Source of the DNA: Blasia pusilla
Lineage: Eukaryota > Marchantiophyta > Marchantiopsida > Blasiales
Length of the DNA: 64,000 bases
NCBI GenBank assembly: GCA_050084515.1
Contig: CM114274.1
Coordinates: 14,818,001 to 14,882,000 of the forward strand
Direction: 5' to 3'
Positions 1 through 11,734 of the stretch are shown here, piece after piece; the first letter of the stretch is position 1, and each line of letters begins with the position of its first letter. A program made the position numbers and the translations under genes. The notes beneath the pieces are model-generated. The model was not told the origin of the DNA, did no database searches, and saw only the letters and a list, made by a program, of their open reading frames with translations.

Positions 1-2610
1 ATTTCTTGGGAGAAGGAGCGCGGCCGTAGTGGATTCCGTCGGTGGTCTTGAGATGGAAGTGCCACGGGAAGGTGACATCGAATCCGTCGATGATATGCAG
101 CCTCGCTGCGTGATCCGGCTGCAGTCGCGCGAGCTGATCGAGCATGAGGTGATTGTAAAACTCCATCTTGGACGGATTGTCCTCGCTCCGCCGAGCCCCC
201 GCTCCGGTCGCGACAGTAGTGCGGTAGACGAGCTCCGGCTTCCTGCCCTCCAAACCGTCCAGAATCTCCTCCCAGAAGCGCAGCGCGTGCTGGACCCCGT
301 CCTCGAGGTACCGCTGCGCATTGTCCCAGTGCGTACCGTCGTGGAGACCGGAGTTCATGATGACGATGTCCGGCGTCGTGGCGTTCCGGAAGAAGGAGCG
401 GACCAGCGCCCTATACGTCGGGTCGTAGAGACTGTAGAGCCCCAGCCAGTTCCTGGACGGGTCGTGGTGCCCGTTGAAGACGCTGGTGAGACGGAAAGAG
501 TGGTCGGGTTGCGCTGGCGAGGACCAGCGGCGATCGGTGATTCGGTCGAGGGAGGCGACGCTGTGATTGTAGCCCAGGACGAAATTTAAAAGGTTGCGGA
601 ACGAGTCGCCCATGTTGGAGTCGCCCCACAGGAAGATCCACTTGTTGTTCAAGCACTTCCATGCTTCGTCGCGCTGGAAGAGCTTGAATGCGCAGTGCGC
701 GGAGTAGACCCACCCGTCGCTCTCGAGAGGGGCGATGGGACCTTCGCACCACGGCTTCTGGCACCGCAGCTTGGGATCCATGCAGTTCCATCGCCACTCG
801 TCGTCCATGGGGCACTCGTACTCCTCGTCCCTCGTCCATCTCCCCGACCAGTACTTCCGAGTGAAGTCGCGCCTCTCGCACCTCTTCAGCTGCAGCGCCC
901 TGACGACGCCGCGCGAGTCCGGATCGCCGGCAGACCTCCGACGGGAAGCGGAGGAGGATTCCTCGGGAGCACGGACGCTCGACCGCCGGGACGATTTGGA
1001 CCTGGACAGCCACTTCCCCGGGAGACTCTCGGGACGGACGTCGGAGACCACGAAGTCGATCTCCAAACTGACCACCTCCTGCAGCAGACACAGTTTCTTC
1101 GGGTGCTTGTGCCGGACTCCCTCGTAATTGGAGAAGAGGAGAATCGCTCTGAAGACGTACCCGCCGGGAAATCGAGGGTCCAAGTGCAGGCGAACGGAGT
1201 AAGACCCGTCGTTGTTATCCCTGATCGGCGGCCGAGACTTCCATCCACGTCCGCTGAGATCCGTCTCGAAGTAGTCCCCTCCCGCGCATCGCTTCCTGCC
1301 GTCGTCGCCATACGACACCAGCAGTAGCTCGTACAGCGCTCCCGCGATCAGCCGCGTCCGGTTGCCGCCTGCCTCGATCGGGAACTGCAGGCCCTTCTCG
1401 ATCTGCACTCTGGAGGTCCGAACTCCGTGGCATTCCGCGGCGGAGCCATTCGCTGAAGCGTTCGGCTTCGCGCTCGCCGCCATGACCCTCATCAGTTGCT
1501 CCGTCTCGTTGACGTCCACGAACGGGGATTCCAACCACTCTATCGCGTCCTGCATCACCGCGACATCTCGCGCTGCGGGAGCTGCTTTCGATATGGAGCT
1601 GGACGGGTTCACGCTGACAGCAGGAGCATGTGCACCGACCGCGCGAAGAGAGGATGTCTCATTCGGACCTGCACGTGCAGCCGATTGGGCCGTGAGCGCA
1701 CTGCGAAAACTGTGGGTGGGGGGGGAGCTTTTTCGTCTTCGCGAAGAGTGTCGGTATTGGAGGGCTGATCCGGAAGTTCTGGAAGAGGAGAGCTCGTCAC
1801 CGGATCGATATCGCGAGCCGTGAGGATGGGATCTACACTAGTTGAGTTGCTATCGAAGCTCTTGACGTCAACGACAGTGCTGGTTGCTGATGCTGGCGAT
1901 GCGGATTGCGGGATCCGTACTGCGTCGTGACTGGGGTGGGGGCGATCTGAAGATTCTGAACTACTGTCGCGCAAGATGCCGCTGACGCTCTTCAGAAGAG
2001 TCGATGTCTGCTCAGAGGTTGAACCTGCGTGCAATGGAGACGACTGGGATGTGAATGGATCCTGAAGATGAGCTCGAGGGGTTCTCCCCAGGCTGATGAA
2101 GCTTCCGACGAGGTGGACAAGCTTGGACATCATCGACCCATAGGGAGCAGCAGGCTTTTGAGATTCGAGGGCTGTCAGCGTATCATCGGAGTTCAGGGTA
2201 GTATCGATATCTACTTCCGCAGCGCTAGTGCTTCGGTTTCTGGTATCCTGGAGAATTGTGAGGGTGGATGTCTCGTGAGGGCGAACAGGGAATGATCGAG
2301 TACCTGCAGATTTGACGGTGTCCCCAGGATCATTCGTGAGGGTGTTGAGATTCCGAGGAGAGATGGCGGTGCCGATGGAGGACGGACGGTAGAAATTGAT
2401 CTTTATCTTGACCATGTGTTCTATGGCCGTGTTGAACGCATCACAGGGCGACAAATAGAGACAGAAGCAAGAAAGTAAGGAAGTCTGAACCGCCATGAAA
2501 AGAAACAGGACGAAAAGTATCCTCCTAGCACCTCTGTGATGCGAATTGCGTTGCTGCATCGTCGTGATCATCAATTCGACTCTCTTCAGTGGCTTCATCG
2601 TCACCCACAA
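1..2610 (-). CDS. NXPE/PC-esterase-like type II membrane protein, 3' end outside window
   Basis: This is probably a Golgi-lumen enzyme of the SGNH/PC-esterase superfamily; the substrate is unknown, and O-acylation or deacylation of glycans is the family theme. The first frame (start at 2610) has a basic N-terminus, a hydrophobic signal anchor at about residues 31-53, and a long Ser/Thr/Pro-rich stem. From about 1725 down to 1 a second frame stays open. It holds a filamin/Ig-like segment (YGDDGRKRC near 1290-1310) and then Cys-rich blocks with paired Trp. The GDS nucleophile block reads WGDSN at about 610-625, and a DGIHYG block near 25-40 fits the catalytic Asp-His pair. This domain order matches NXPE proteins. 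The two frames do not join as read: the switch coincides with G8 at 1718-1725, where one extra base would fuse them. A short intron is the alternative. At least 870 residues are encoded before the edge. The NXPE name rests on motif recognition only. Confidence 0.6.
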
Positions 2611-3839
2611 AGACTCATGAATCTAGAGTATTCGAATCCCTAGATCGGGAAAGCTGGCTAGATCGACGTCAACGAATTAAAGACTTTGAGACGTCGCACT
2701 TGCAATTAGCTGTGCGATTCCCTTCTCATCCATCCTCCTCACGAATTCCTTCACGATGTCATCAGGTGCAAAACAAACAGTAGGAACTCCGACGATGCTA
2801 ACAGATACACAGTGCACAAGTAGAGAGGGAAGATGGACAAGGAAAATCAGCAAGAGATGTTGCCGCTCCGTCCCTGTCAGCGCAGCTTGAGCTCAGCAGG
2901 ATTGTCCAAATGAACTGAGTGTACGCCATGTCTGTTCATGACATTACACGCCTATAAAGAAAGACCTGTCAATGATCAATCACGACCTCGATGAATTGAA
3001 GAGAGGGTGTCGACGTTAGAACTAAGTCGACGTTAGAATCTTCAAAAACCCTGGAAACTGTCAGCTCAACCTCTGCACAGCTCCCCAGATAAATCCCTCC
3101 ATCGCTCTACGGATAGCTAAATACACCGCTCTCTGAATTCTCGCGCTGCATGGAACTCGTCCCCCAGTCTTCAAGGTAGCGATTTTACCTCGACTCGGAG
3201 AGTAGTACTTCCCTGCGTGTTGACTTGTAAATACCCACTGCCAGACCTCGCGAATTCGCTGTTGAAGACATGGCCCAGCAATCGCGAACTGCGGACTTCT
3301 CTACTAAGCCCGGCTCTTGCTAGATGCTCTCTATCGCTGAGACAGCAATCGGGGCGCAGGCCAATTGTACAAGTCTCATCCTTCCGCGCATGATTTCATT
3401 GCTCTGCTAGTCCAGCCATAGCCTAGTAAGCAAGCACGAGTGGCGCAGGAAGCGAAGTGGCTGCTGCCGGAGGGCGATGGAGGCGCGGTAGATAATGTTG
3501 GAATGAGGACTGCAAACGCTCCATCTGGTGTGGAAGCAAATGAATTCAAGACCTCGAAGTCTCAAGGAATCTTCCGGGAATCCGAGAACCCGCGCTTACA
3601 TTGCACGACTACAACTTTTCCTGCCGACGAAATGATGACTCATTGAAAATGACAGCGGATGGCTCGCCGAAGGACTCTGCGCCGTAGCTCGAGAGTATGC
3701 CATCACCGATTCTACTTCTAGGGGATTCGCAGACTTCTGTCCAGACCAAGTGCGCACGATTTTTAGCCAACCAAGTGAAGTCCAACCAAGTGCGCACGAT
3801 TTTTAGCTTTACATTATCTCACGACCGCCACCGGGAAAT
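2611..3839. other. Intergenic, upstream of the NXPE-like gene
   Basis: No recognisable gene. This mixed-composition stretch should contain the promoter and 5' UTR of the minus-strand gene. A 23-bp direct repeat containing GTGCGCACGATTTTTAGC occurs at 3745-3767 and 3785-3807. The 68-codon open frame at 3440-3646 (+) resembles no family I know. Confidence 0.5.
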
Positions 3840-4118
3840 CTAGACCTGCAACCGAGCGTTTTCGATCACATCTTCCCTGCTGTATGTTTCCACCGTTAGA
3901 GCCCAGCCTGCGATCATCGGGTCAAAATCTGCCGTACTCTCCGAGAAATGTCGGCATTCGCAGACGGCTGTGAATCGTCCGGAAGTACAGCGGAGTGCCC
4001 ACGTAGCTTTACGTCCTCCCACGAACGCGACCCCGTCGATGTGCATGCCTTTAATTTCCTGTTGCAATTTGTCGTCAAGAGTCTCCAATTTCACGCTTAA
4101 TCGTTTAGAAGTACGCAA
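3840..4118 (-). CDS. Hypothetical 92-residue ORF
   Basis: An open frame of 92 codons from ATG to stop with a balanced, soluble-looking composition, including an HIDGVAFVGGRKATWALRC block and an acidic C-terminal half. I do not recognise a family. It has no signal peptide or membrane segment. It could be a small gene, one exon of a spliced gene, or chance. The only reasons to list it are its protein-like composition and its GC content, which is higher than in the flanking satellite. Confidence 0.2.
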   Translation of the reverse strand: MRTSKRLSVKLETLDDKLQQEIKGMHIDGVAFVGGRKATWALRCTSGRFTAVCECRHFSESTADFDPMIAGWALTVETYSREDVIENARLQV

Positions 4119-4369
4119 GGAGTTGTAGATTTCATCAGCATTTGAATCGGAGAAGGCAAGCGGCTGAGTGGAACTCTAGCAGTAGGAGTTTGATTACTGT
4201 TGTAACTGAATATGGATTCCGTTCCAGTCATGGAGGGGCGCTCTTTCAATTAGCTCATTGTCGCTGCTACTGAAAAACGAAAATTGTGACGCACGCATAG
4301 CTTCGCTCTTTTAAACTTCTACAGACTGAGTAAGCATAGATATTCTTGAGCTCATTCAACAAGCCACTG
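4119..4369. other. Intergenic
   Basis: Nothing recognisable. Short AT-mixed sequence before the minisatellite. Confidence 0.4.
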
Positions 4370-4860
4370 CTTACCGCAGGAAACGGAGATTGGCAAGCAC
4401 GCATCCATCATATCCGCACCATCTTCTAGCTATAGGAAAGAAAGATTGTCAAGCGCGCCTCGACTATGTTGGCACCAAATACTCACTGCAGGAAACGGAG
4501 ATTGGCAAGCACGCATCCATCATATCTGCACCGTCTAGTAGATGTAGGAAAGAAAGATTGTCAAGCGCCCCTCGACTATGTTGGCACCACGTAGCTAATG
4601 GAGGAATTCAAACTCAGATTGTCCAGCACACATCGATTATATTGGCACCATGTAGTTACGGCAGGAAACAGAGATTCAGAATTACGCATCGAGTCTATTG
4701 GCACCAACGACTCACTGCACAAAACAGAGATTGTCACGCACAATCCATTATATGGGCCCCCATCTACTTCCTGTAGGAAACAGAGACTATCAAGAACGCA
4801 TCGACTCTATTTGCATCATCTAGCAACAGCAGGAAACAGAGATTGCGAAGTCTGCAAAGA
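4370..4860. repeat. Degenerate minisatellite, about 56-59 bp period
   Basis: About eight diverged head-to-tail units, each with the core GGAAACRGAGATTGKCAAG, then CGCATC and a TTGGCACCA block. The first two pairs of units (4378-4493 and 4494-4609) are almost identical over about 116 bp, so a higher-order dimer was duplicated recently. Open frames through it shift between units, so coding is unlikely. Confidence 0.75.
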
Positions 4861-5345
4861 TTTAATTTTTTATCTTTATTACTAGCTACTGCAGACAACA
4901 TGAATTTGCTCTCCAAGCGAGCTGTATCCAACTGCGGAAGAGAGCAGAGATCGTCAATTCGCATCCGTATCTAGCCATGGCAGGAACTAAGCTGAGATTT
5001 TCTCTTCCGAAGCACGCGACCTAATCGACAATTGGATGTGATCGCATTCTCCTCACACTATCGAGTTGCCATTAAGTGGAGTAGAATTTTGATGAAATTA
5101 TTCTATAATCAACTTAAATTGGGTTTTCGAGGAAATTTGAATGTAATTTGGATCGGAATATTACAAATTGAATTAGGAAACCCATAAAACTACATAATGG
5201 GACTTACAAATATCATTAAAGATTTTTAAAATGAGGAATTGATGTCTAATTTGCATTGCCTAATCAGATTTCATAATATTATGATCAATTTCATTAGCAA
5301 CTTAGAAATTTTTTGACATCTCATTCCTAGGGTTAATTATATCTA
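4861..5345. other. Intergenic, AT-rich toward the Helitron end
   Basis: No gene or structured element seen. The last base, A5345, is the flanking target T of the minus-strand Helitron. Confidence 0.4.
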
Positions 5346-6717
5346 CTAGTAAAGGTGTCGGTGCACGGGAAATAAAAAGTATTTGAAGAACTTGTGTTAG
5401 TGTATAGCTTGTGAAGGGAAGGGATTAATGGTGGTGCACACATAATCCCTTCCCGACTTAAAATTTTTTCTTGCTGCCCGACTAAGGAGAAACATTTTCT
5501 TGTTGCGTAGCTGTCACGTGTCACACCAAAGACCATAGATTGCCGCGGTTTCGCATTATTGCCAGACCAGTCAGCTCGAGCGGACAGATGATCCGGCAGG
5601 TAATAAAACAGTTCTTTCACAATTAAATAACAAAGCCCCTTCCAGTTTAGAGTAGAATGCTTGTAGGCTAGCGAGACATGTCGTGGAGTACAGGGGTAGC
5701 GGCCCAAGTTCAAATCCACCCTCCAGTTTGTTTTGGAAATCTTCCCTTCCATGCCTTCCTACGCTCAAGCTGCCTCGGTCTCGCAATAAATGCGAAACCG
5801 TGGCTTTCTATGGGCTTCATGTCAAACACAAAGGCGTTTGCAAATCAAGAAGACACTCTCCTATAATCATATAGATGTTGCCCGGGCCATGCCGCATAAC
5901 ATAATTTCCTCAATACAATGGCTTAAAAACAGGTGTCGATGATTTTTTTAATTATACTTTAAAATATATTTAATTTTAAAATTTTAGTATAATTTCCATT
6001 TTTATAGATCTTAAAAGAGTAAGAAAATCACTTATAGATAATATCCATGTGCCCTAAATAATTACATTCTTCCCTAAAAGTTCCAAAAATAATAATTCTT
6101 CCCTTTCCATTCTTCCCACCAAAATAATATTCACTAAAAAACTTTTCTTAGCTAATTTTAATTAACGAAATAATTTTCCTTTTCCATTCAAATTCATTTT
6201 CCTTTCCCAAGATATCACATGTAAATTGATACGATTATTTTTAAAAATAATCACCTTTTTCCTTAAATTTTTTCAATAGAATTTATATTTTCTAAAATCT
6301 TAGAAGAGTAATAAAATTTCACTCTTCTTAGTAATTAAAATCTTCCATTCAAATATAAAATTTTATAGAAGGGTAAAATTAAAATAATTTTACCCTTCTA
6401 TAAAACTTAATCTTTCTCTTCTCCATCAAAATTTATTTTCCATTTCCATCACATATGAATTAAGATATAAATTCTAAAAAAAATAAATTTTCAAAATCAT
6501 TCCATTTCATTAATATTTATAATCATCCATTATAATATTAAATAAAATATTATTTACTTAATAAAATATTTTTCTATTCCATTCAAATCCCTGACCCTGT
6601 TACTTGAATATCCCCTTCCCTAGCCGTCCTCTTATCCCTCCCCTACCATGCCATGTGTCGAAAGCTCCTGTGTCGCAATTGAAAAACCACTCCTATGTTA
6701 TTATTTAATAGTATAGA
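5346..6717 (-). mobile_element. Non-autonomous Helitron (copy 1)
   Basis: Read on the minus strand, the element begins TCTATACTATT at 6717, preceded by A. It ends CCCGTGCACCG...ACTAG at 5346, followed by T. This is the A|T insertion, TC start and CTRR end typical of Helitrons; there are no terminal inverted repeats and no target duplication. Its 3' 500 bp is homologous to the 3' end of the Helitron at 57446-58846, sharing blocks such as CTTCTTGATTTGCAAAC and CAAGAAAATGTTTC. No Rep/helicase ORF is present. A second TC-type terminus (TCTATATGATTAT) lies internally at 5875. The interior is very AT-rich. An internal inverted repeat pairs about 5535-5560 with 5783-5808. Confidence 0.65.
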
Positions 6718-7139
6718 TATTGTACGTCCTTCTTGTAAAATTGTTGGTGCTTATATTCATTTTGTGTAGTAATCTTAAATCTTAAGTCCATCCTAGTAAA
6801 TGGTATGAATTCGCAATTAGTGCTATCTTATGCAAGTCTTCCCTCTACATCCCATCTACTCTTTATTTTACCATCAACATCCAAGGGGTTCAAGTTCTTG
6901 GCATCCTCAACATCAAAGGGGTTTGTGTTCTTGATTGGCTTCATGCTCTATATCTTCAAATTCTTAAATAAGGCCCCTTTTCAAATATGTAGAATGACTT
7001 CATTTCTTACCTCATCTAGGGATCCCCACATGGCTTCTGGGATGCTCTCCCAATATTTTTTATCACGTCCCTTCTATCTTCTTTGCAATTGTCCTCTCAC
7101 TTTAGAGTTCTTACATCGGTTGGCCTTGTCATGGTTGAT
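6718..7139. other. AT-rich intergenic or TE-derived DNA
   Basis: Contains a 117-codon plus-strand frame at 6805-7158 with low-complexity Leu/Phe/Ser composition and no recognised family. No other feature. Confidence 0.3.
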
Positions 7140-10090
7140 TGGAGGTAGGGCAAGATAGTATCAAGGCCCTTAGAGTGGTCTTATACTTGCCTAGGTCACA
7201 TATTACCTACTTTTAGGAAGTGATCTACAAGCGTAAGTCACCCTTCCATTTATGAGGAGTGGCAACGGTAACCTTGGAGAGGTTGGTCCCTTTCTTTTTG
7301 CACTAGTGCATATTACAATGCCTTGGTCTTTACATGTGCCACTTGGGCCTATAGGGCTCAAAGTTAGTTAGCATGATATGTTTACTCGTTGATTATGGGC
7401 TCTTGTGAGAGGCCATATGGAGATTTGGCATAGAGTTAGTGCTTGGGTACTCACGGTTGGTTACGACTTGCTAGGAGGAGGTTATTTGTTGGCATAGGTC
7501 ATCAATGGAGATACCAAAGGGATGTACCATGGATTAGGCTTGTTTAAAGCTTAGTTTTTTTAGATCAAATCTATGTTACAATTCGTGATACACTACAAGA
7601 TTATTGGTGTATTGAGTTGGGATTCTCTAGTAAGAGTGGGCTAGGATTGATCAAAGATCACATATTGAGTATATTGTTGATTATTTCTTGCTACTATCGT
7701 AGTATGTATGCGTGAATGGATGCTTGAAGTTTAACATGGAAGTTCTATATATATTAGATTTACATCTAAGGAAGATGTGAACTACATTTCAATAGTATAA
7801 GCATTTGAGATTCAATTTCAAGTGTAGGGCACAATTGAGTGAAGTGGATTTCCAGGGATTGCAAGTTTGTATACTGACCATGTGGGAGAACCCGAGGCAA
7901 AAGAATTGTTGAAATAAAGGTTACTTCTTAGAATTAAGAAATATGTTATAACAAATTTTATAGAACTTGAAGAGGGAGAGACTCTTCAATTTCTAGTGGA
8001 TTTCTCAAGAGGAAGGAAAATTGAGATCAAATTTTAGGATGAGGGTACCTAAGAGGAATATGGTGAGGAAATTAGAGTTAATCATGATCTAATTGAGGGT
8101 GAGAAACTAAGGAAGTTGATTTGAATGATACTTGCTTGATCCTTGGCTAGATTGCATGAAATTTGGACAAGAGGATAATCAAGCAAAGGGTAAAAGTGAG
8201 TGGAGGCACCATTTTAAGCAATGAGAGGCTTTGAGGGGGGAGAGGCATTAAAGGTTGGAGCAAGTAATTTTAGCTTGCTAGTGGGCATAAGAACTCGGCA
8301 AGTTTTTTTGAGGCAATTTCAACATAGATAACTTCCAAGTTAATCATCCCGATTCTATTCTTCTCACAACACACTTAATTGTATGTTCCTATGTGTGTTT
8401 TGTTACCAACACACCCATCAAAAGGAGATGTGTTGCCTTGGAGGATAGGGATATTCAGCTACTTTCTTATACTCCATAATATGCTTGTGAGAGTGTTCGA
8501 GGTGTGATTATTGGCAACACAAAAGACATGGCCAACTCATATTAATGGTGGCATGTTGGTGAGTGCGTAGCACTACTACAACTATTTCTAGAAAAATTAT
8601 TGTGATGGATTGATACCACACTAGTCGAGAGTAAGGAAGTGTGTAACCTATTTGCTACTTAGAGTCTTGAGTAAGAGATGTTTGCGTGTTCACGTGTTGG
8701 GCATTGGTAGGTGCAGATCTTATGGCTTGAGCGTTAGGTAGATGAGTTTGCATGTTTACCACGGGGCATCTACAGAGTTTTAGAGCGCATGGTAGGAGTG
8801 GCAAATGGCTTACGACGGAGTTGGGCTAGGTATCGAGGGTTTCTGTGTGAGGAACCACCTAAGCCAACACCTCTATCAATGGATTTTGAGAGTTCTTCTA
8901 AGAGTTGGGGAGGAACTACCAGTGGATGAGGACCGACAAGTTAAAATAGATCTCTGAGTTTCAAGGGAGTGTGGTAGAGAGTCTATGGGAGTTGTATATG
9001 CATCTCCAATAGTTGATCACAACTACTCAAGATATAATAGAGGTACAAGCAATTCAATTTTGGTATACTTTGCTAGATCACTAGTTGCAAAAAAATTTGC
9101 ATGATGCAACTGTCTCACATGTTGGTTCAGCTACTTGCAAGTATGTATTTTTGTTGGTAAAGCATAATGAGCTCAAAATACTTGAGGAGAGGATGCAGAT
9201 GGCAAGAGAATTATCTTGGAGGGAGAATACACATGTAACATTGTCTCCATCAATGCCTCAGCGTACTATTCAAGATAGAACCATGGTTCCTAGGGCTACG
9301 AGAGGATACCTTCAGCCAAGACTACAACCACTATATTCTTATATTGGGCAGTAGGGCTCAAGTTTTTCTTGTTGGACATGTGGTGGATCTCAACATCAAT
9401 GAGATTTTCGATAGTAAAGTGGAGGGCATGGGGCATCCCTACTATATATGAAGCACTCTAGCATAGGCCATTATTGTCTCAATGTGATTACTAACAGAGA
9501 TACAATCACACACATGAGAGATGTTTTAAGCTCCACCCCGAGTAGCGCCTAGATGGAAGTAGAGGACTTGGAGGTGACAAAGGATAAGGTATGGGAGGTA
9601 GAGAACAAAGTGGAGGCATAGCTCCATCACTTGCCAAAGTGCTATATGTGAGGCAGTCTAGCATAGGCCATTATTGTCTCAATGTGATTATTAATAGAGA
9701 GCCACAAACATGAGAGATGTTTTAAGCTCCATCGCAATTTGCGCCTAGATGGAGATCGAGGATCTGGAGGTGACAAAGGATAAGGTGTGGGAGGTTGAGG
9801 ACAAGGTAGAGGCATAGCTCCATCACCTGCCAAAGTGAGTGGAGGACTCACATCAAGGATAGTTGCGGCAAGGATAATGAAGGACTTCTTATTTGGAGCG
9901 ACGCCTTAAGGCTATGATTGCCCAATAGACATCCATATCGGATGTAAGAGGCACGTCGACTTCTAGATCTGCTCATGCCCAAAATATGGCGGGAGATCAG
10001 GAGGTATGGAACTTCTCTGCATCATCGCTTAGGTGGATATAGATATAGTGGTCACCAGAGGTGTAGTGAGAACTTCTAAGCCATGAGGAT
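7140..10090 (+). mobile_element. Decayed Ty3/gypsy-like element: repeat R plus gag remnant
   Basis: The segment begins with repeat R (about 7140-7890), which recurs downstream split around a copia element. At 8900-9420 the plus strand keeps gag character. A helical region at 9085-9354 is followed by a zinc-knuckle remnant (CWTCGG then QH) near 9372-9420, interrupted by stops. There is no RT or integrase. TAGTATCAAGGC near 7152 resembles a tRNA-iMet primer-binding site, so R may be the LTR edge and leader rather than a whole LTR. Many stops and frameshifts show that it is not functional. Confidence 0.5.
9441..9836 (+). repeat. Tandem duplication, about 200 bp x 2
   Basis: Units 9441-9640 and 9641-9836 share long near-identical runs, for example TCTAGCATAGGCCATTATTG and GGAGGTGACAAAGGATAAGG. 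They differ by scattered substitutions and small indels. The duplication lies just 3' of the gag zinc-knuckle remnant. Confidence 0.85.
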
Positions 10091-10619
10091 CCGTTGTGGA
10101 GTTGGATCCCCAATGAGGGAAAGCTACCATACATGCTATGCTTCCTCAATCATTTACTTTGGTAGAGCCTCAAGCCCTTCGGACCCTAATCTAGAAGCTA
10201 ATTTTCTTATATCCCAATCTCCTCCAAATCCTTGTCATGGACTTACGTTTGTCCAATGGAAGGCACTGCCCTTGGATACCCCCCCTCCAAAAAACAAAAA
10301 AAAAAACTTGTCCCTAAGTCCTAAAATTGTTCGCCGCTTCCTCACCTCATCCCCACTCCTATCCCATCGGTACTCAATAGCTTCACACAAGTTGGTAGAA
10401 TGGGAGAACATGCACTGCTTGTTGTACAAACTTGTCATTAAAAAGATTACTAGGAATATTACCTATGCTCTCTGATTAGGCCTTGTTGCAATTATATCAT
10501 TTGATAATCTTGAGTAGGCCAAGATATTAGATTGTTCACAAGGTTGTAGGGAACTCCATCTTGAACTCATGTATTACTCTCCTCTCAATAGAATGTTTTT
10601 GATATTTTTTAATTTTGTA

Positions 10620-11060
10620 TCCTTTTCAATTGAATTCCAAGAATACATTTGGTTTCACCAAGTCTTAGGTTGCTCATCTCAATCTTGACAACTTTTTCTC
10701 TTCATTTCCTCACTCTTTTCTACACATCCTTTGAAGAAAGATATAAGTCATCCATATACACCATAATTTCATAAAGGATTCTATACTTATGTCAAAGTAG
10801 AGCCCATGGTAAGAGAAGATTTTGGTGATTCCTTGCCCAACAAGAAACTTGTCAATTATCTCTAAATCTCATACCATGCACACAATGCTTGTTTTAACCC
10901 ATAAATTGACTTCTTGAGAAGCCATACCTTATCTTCCTCTAATTTCTAGGAAAATCACTAGGGTTTTTGCTCGAAAATTTCTCCATCAAATCTCCATTTA
11001 AAAATGCAATTTTAATATCCATCTTATGAATGTCAAAGTCATTGATTTCCAAGAATGCAA
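10620..11060 (-). pseudogene. copia-2 reverse transcriptase fragment
   Basis: Minus-strand translation shows MDIKIAFLNGDL, then a YGxKQ-like block. A YMDD catalytic box lies near 10750 (V-YMDD-LYLSS), followed by a LGIQLKR block. This is the order of Ty1/copia RT motifs. In-frame stops and frameshifts make it non-functional. Confidence 0.65.
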
Positions 11061-11252
11061 TTAAATATCAAATGGTGATACAAGTTGCTATAGGGGGAAA
11101 TGTCTCCTTAAAATAAATCCCTTCAAGTTGGGTACATCCCATTGCTACAAGTCAAGCTTTAAACTTATGGATTTCACCATTAGCCTTCTTCTTGATTTTG
11201 GAAAACCCATTGGACAGGGATGTGAGTTGGGTGAGCTTGGGTGAGCTTGGGT

Positions 11253-11660
11253 CTATGTTGCGGGTGGGCGGGCTAAGGTGCCCACATCGGGAACCTTTAT
11301 CCGCATGGACATGTGCACAGCCACGGATTTTGTTCGTGTGCAATCATGGAGACGAATGAGATGATACCTTCTTTTTAAAAAAATCTCCTGGATATGTTTT
11401 GAATCTTTAGGAGACTTATTAAAACTCACATCTCTTGATTTTATTTCTTTCTTTATAAGCGGATCATAAACTTTATATGATTTTGATCCACTGGAGTATT
11501 CCCAAAATACATTTTTAACTCTTTGGTTCAAAATTTGTATGATTCTTCTTTGGTGTCTATACTTGATATTCACACCCAAAAATAGGATGTTGGGAAACCC
11601 TAAAGGTTTTACTCCTATCCAAAGTTCTCCTCAATATTTTCGAGAATTAGTTGGACTTAT
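11253..11660 (-). pseudogene. copia-2 integrase C-terminal fragment
   Basis: The frame 11253-11579 carries YSSGSKSYKVYDP and SRDVSF, hallmarks of the copia integrase C-terminal region. Upstream, to about 11660, weak SPT and GVKP blocks continue the integrase in a shifted frame. Confidence 0.65.
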
Positions 11661-11689
11661 ATTTCTTACATATGTCTCAAGACAGATGA

Positions 11690-11734
11690 GGTGTAGAACG
11701 AGATAGTATCGAGGCCTTGGAGGGATGTTGTACT
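11690..11734 (+). repeat. Repeat R copy 2, left part
   Basis: Matches the start of the R copy at 7140: AGATAGTATCGAGGCC here, AGATAGTATCAAGGCC there. It is cut at 11734 by copia element 1, and the TSD GTACT occupies 11730-11734. Confidence 0.6.

Noticed and set aside
29-1538. Several long open frames on both strands over the NXPE-like gene
   Set aside because: They are GC-rich shadows of the minus-strand gene, whose motifs read only in the frame described.
4390-4964. 128-codon and 95-codon frames over the minisatellite
   Set aside because: The reading frame shifts relative to the repeat unit from copy to copy, as expected for non-coding repeats.
5690-5725. B-box-like AAGTTCAAATCC suggesting a tRNA-derived SINE
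   Set aside because: No convincing A-box at the right spacing and no poly-A tail; it lies inside the Helitron.
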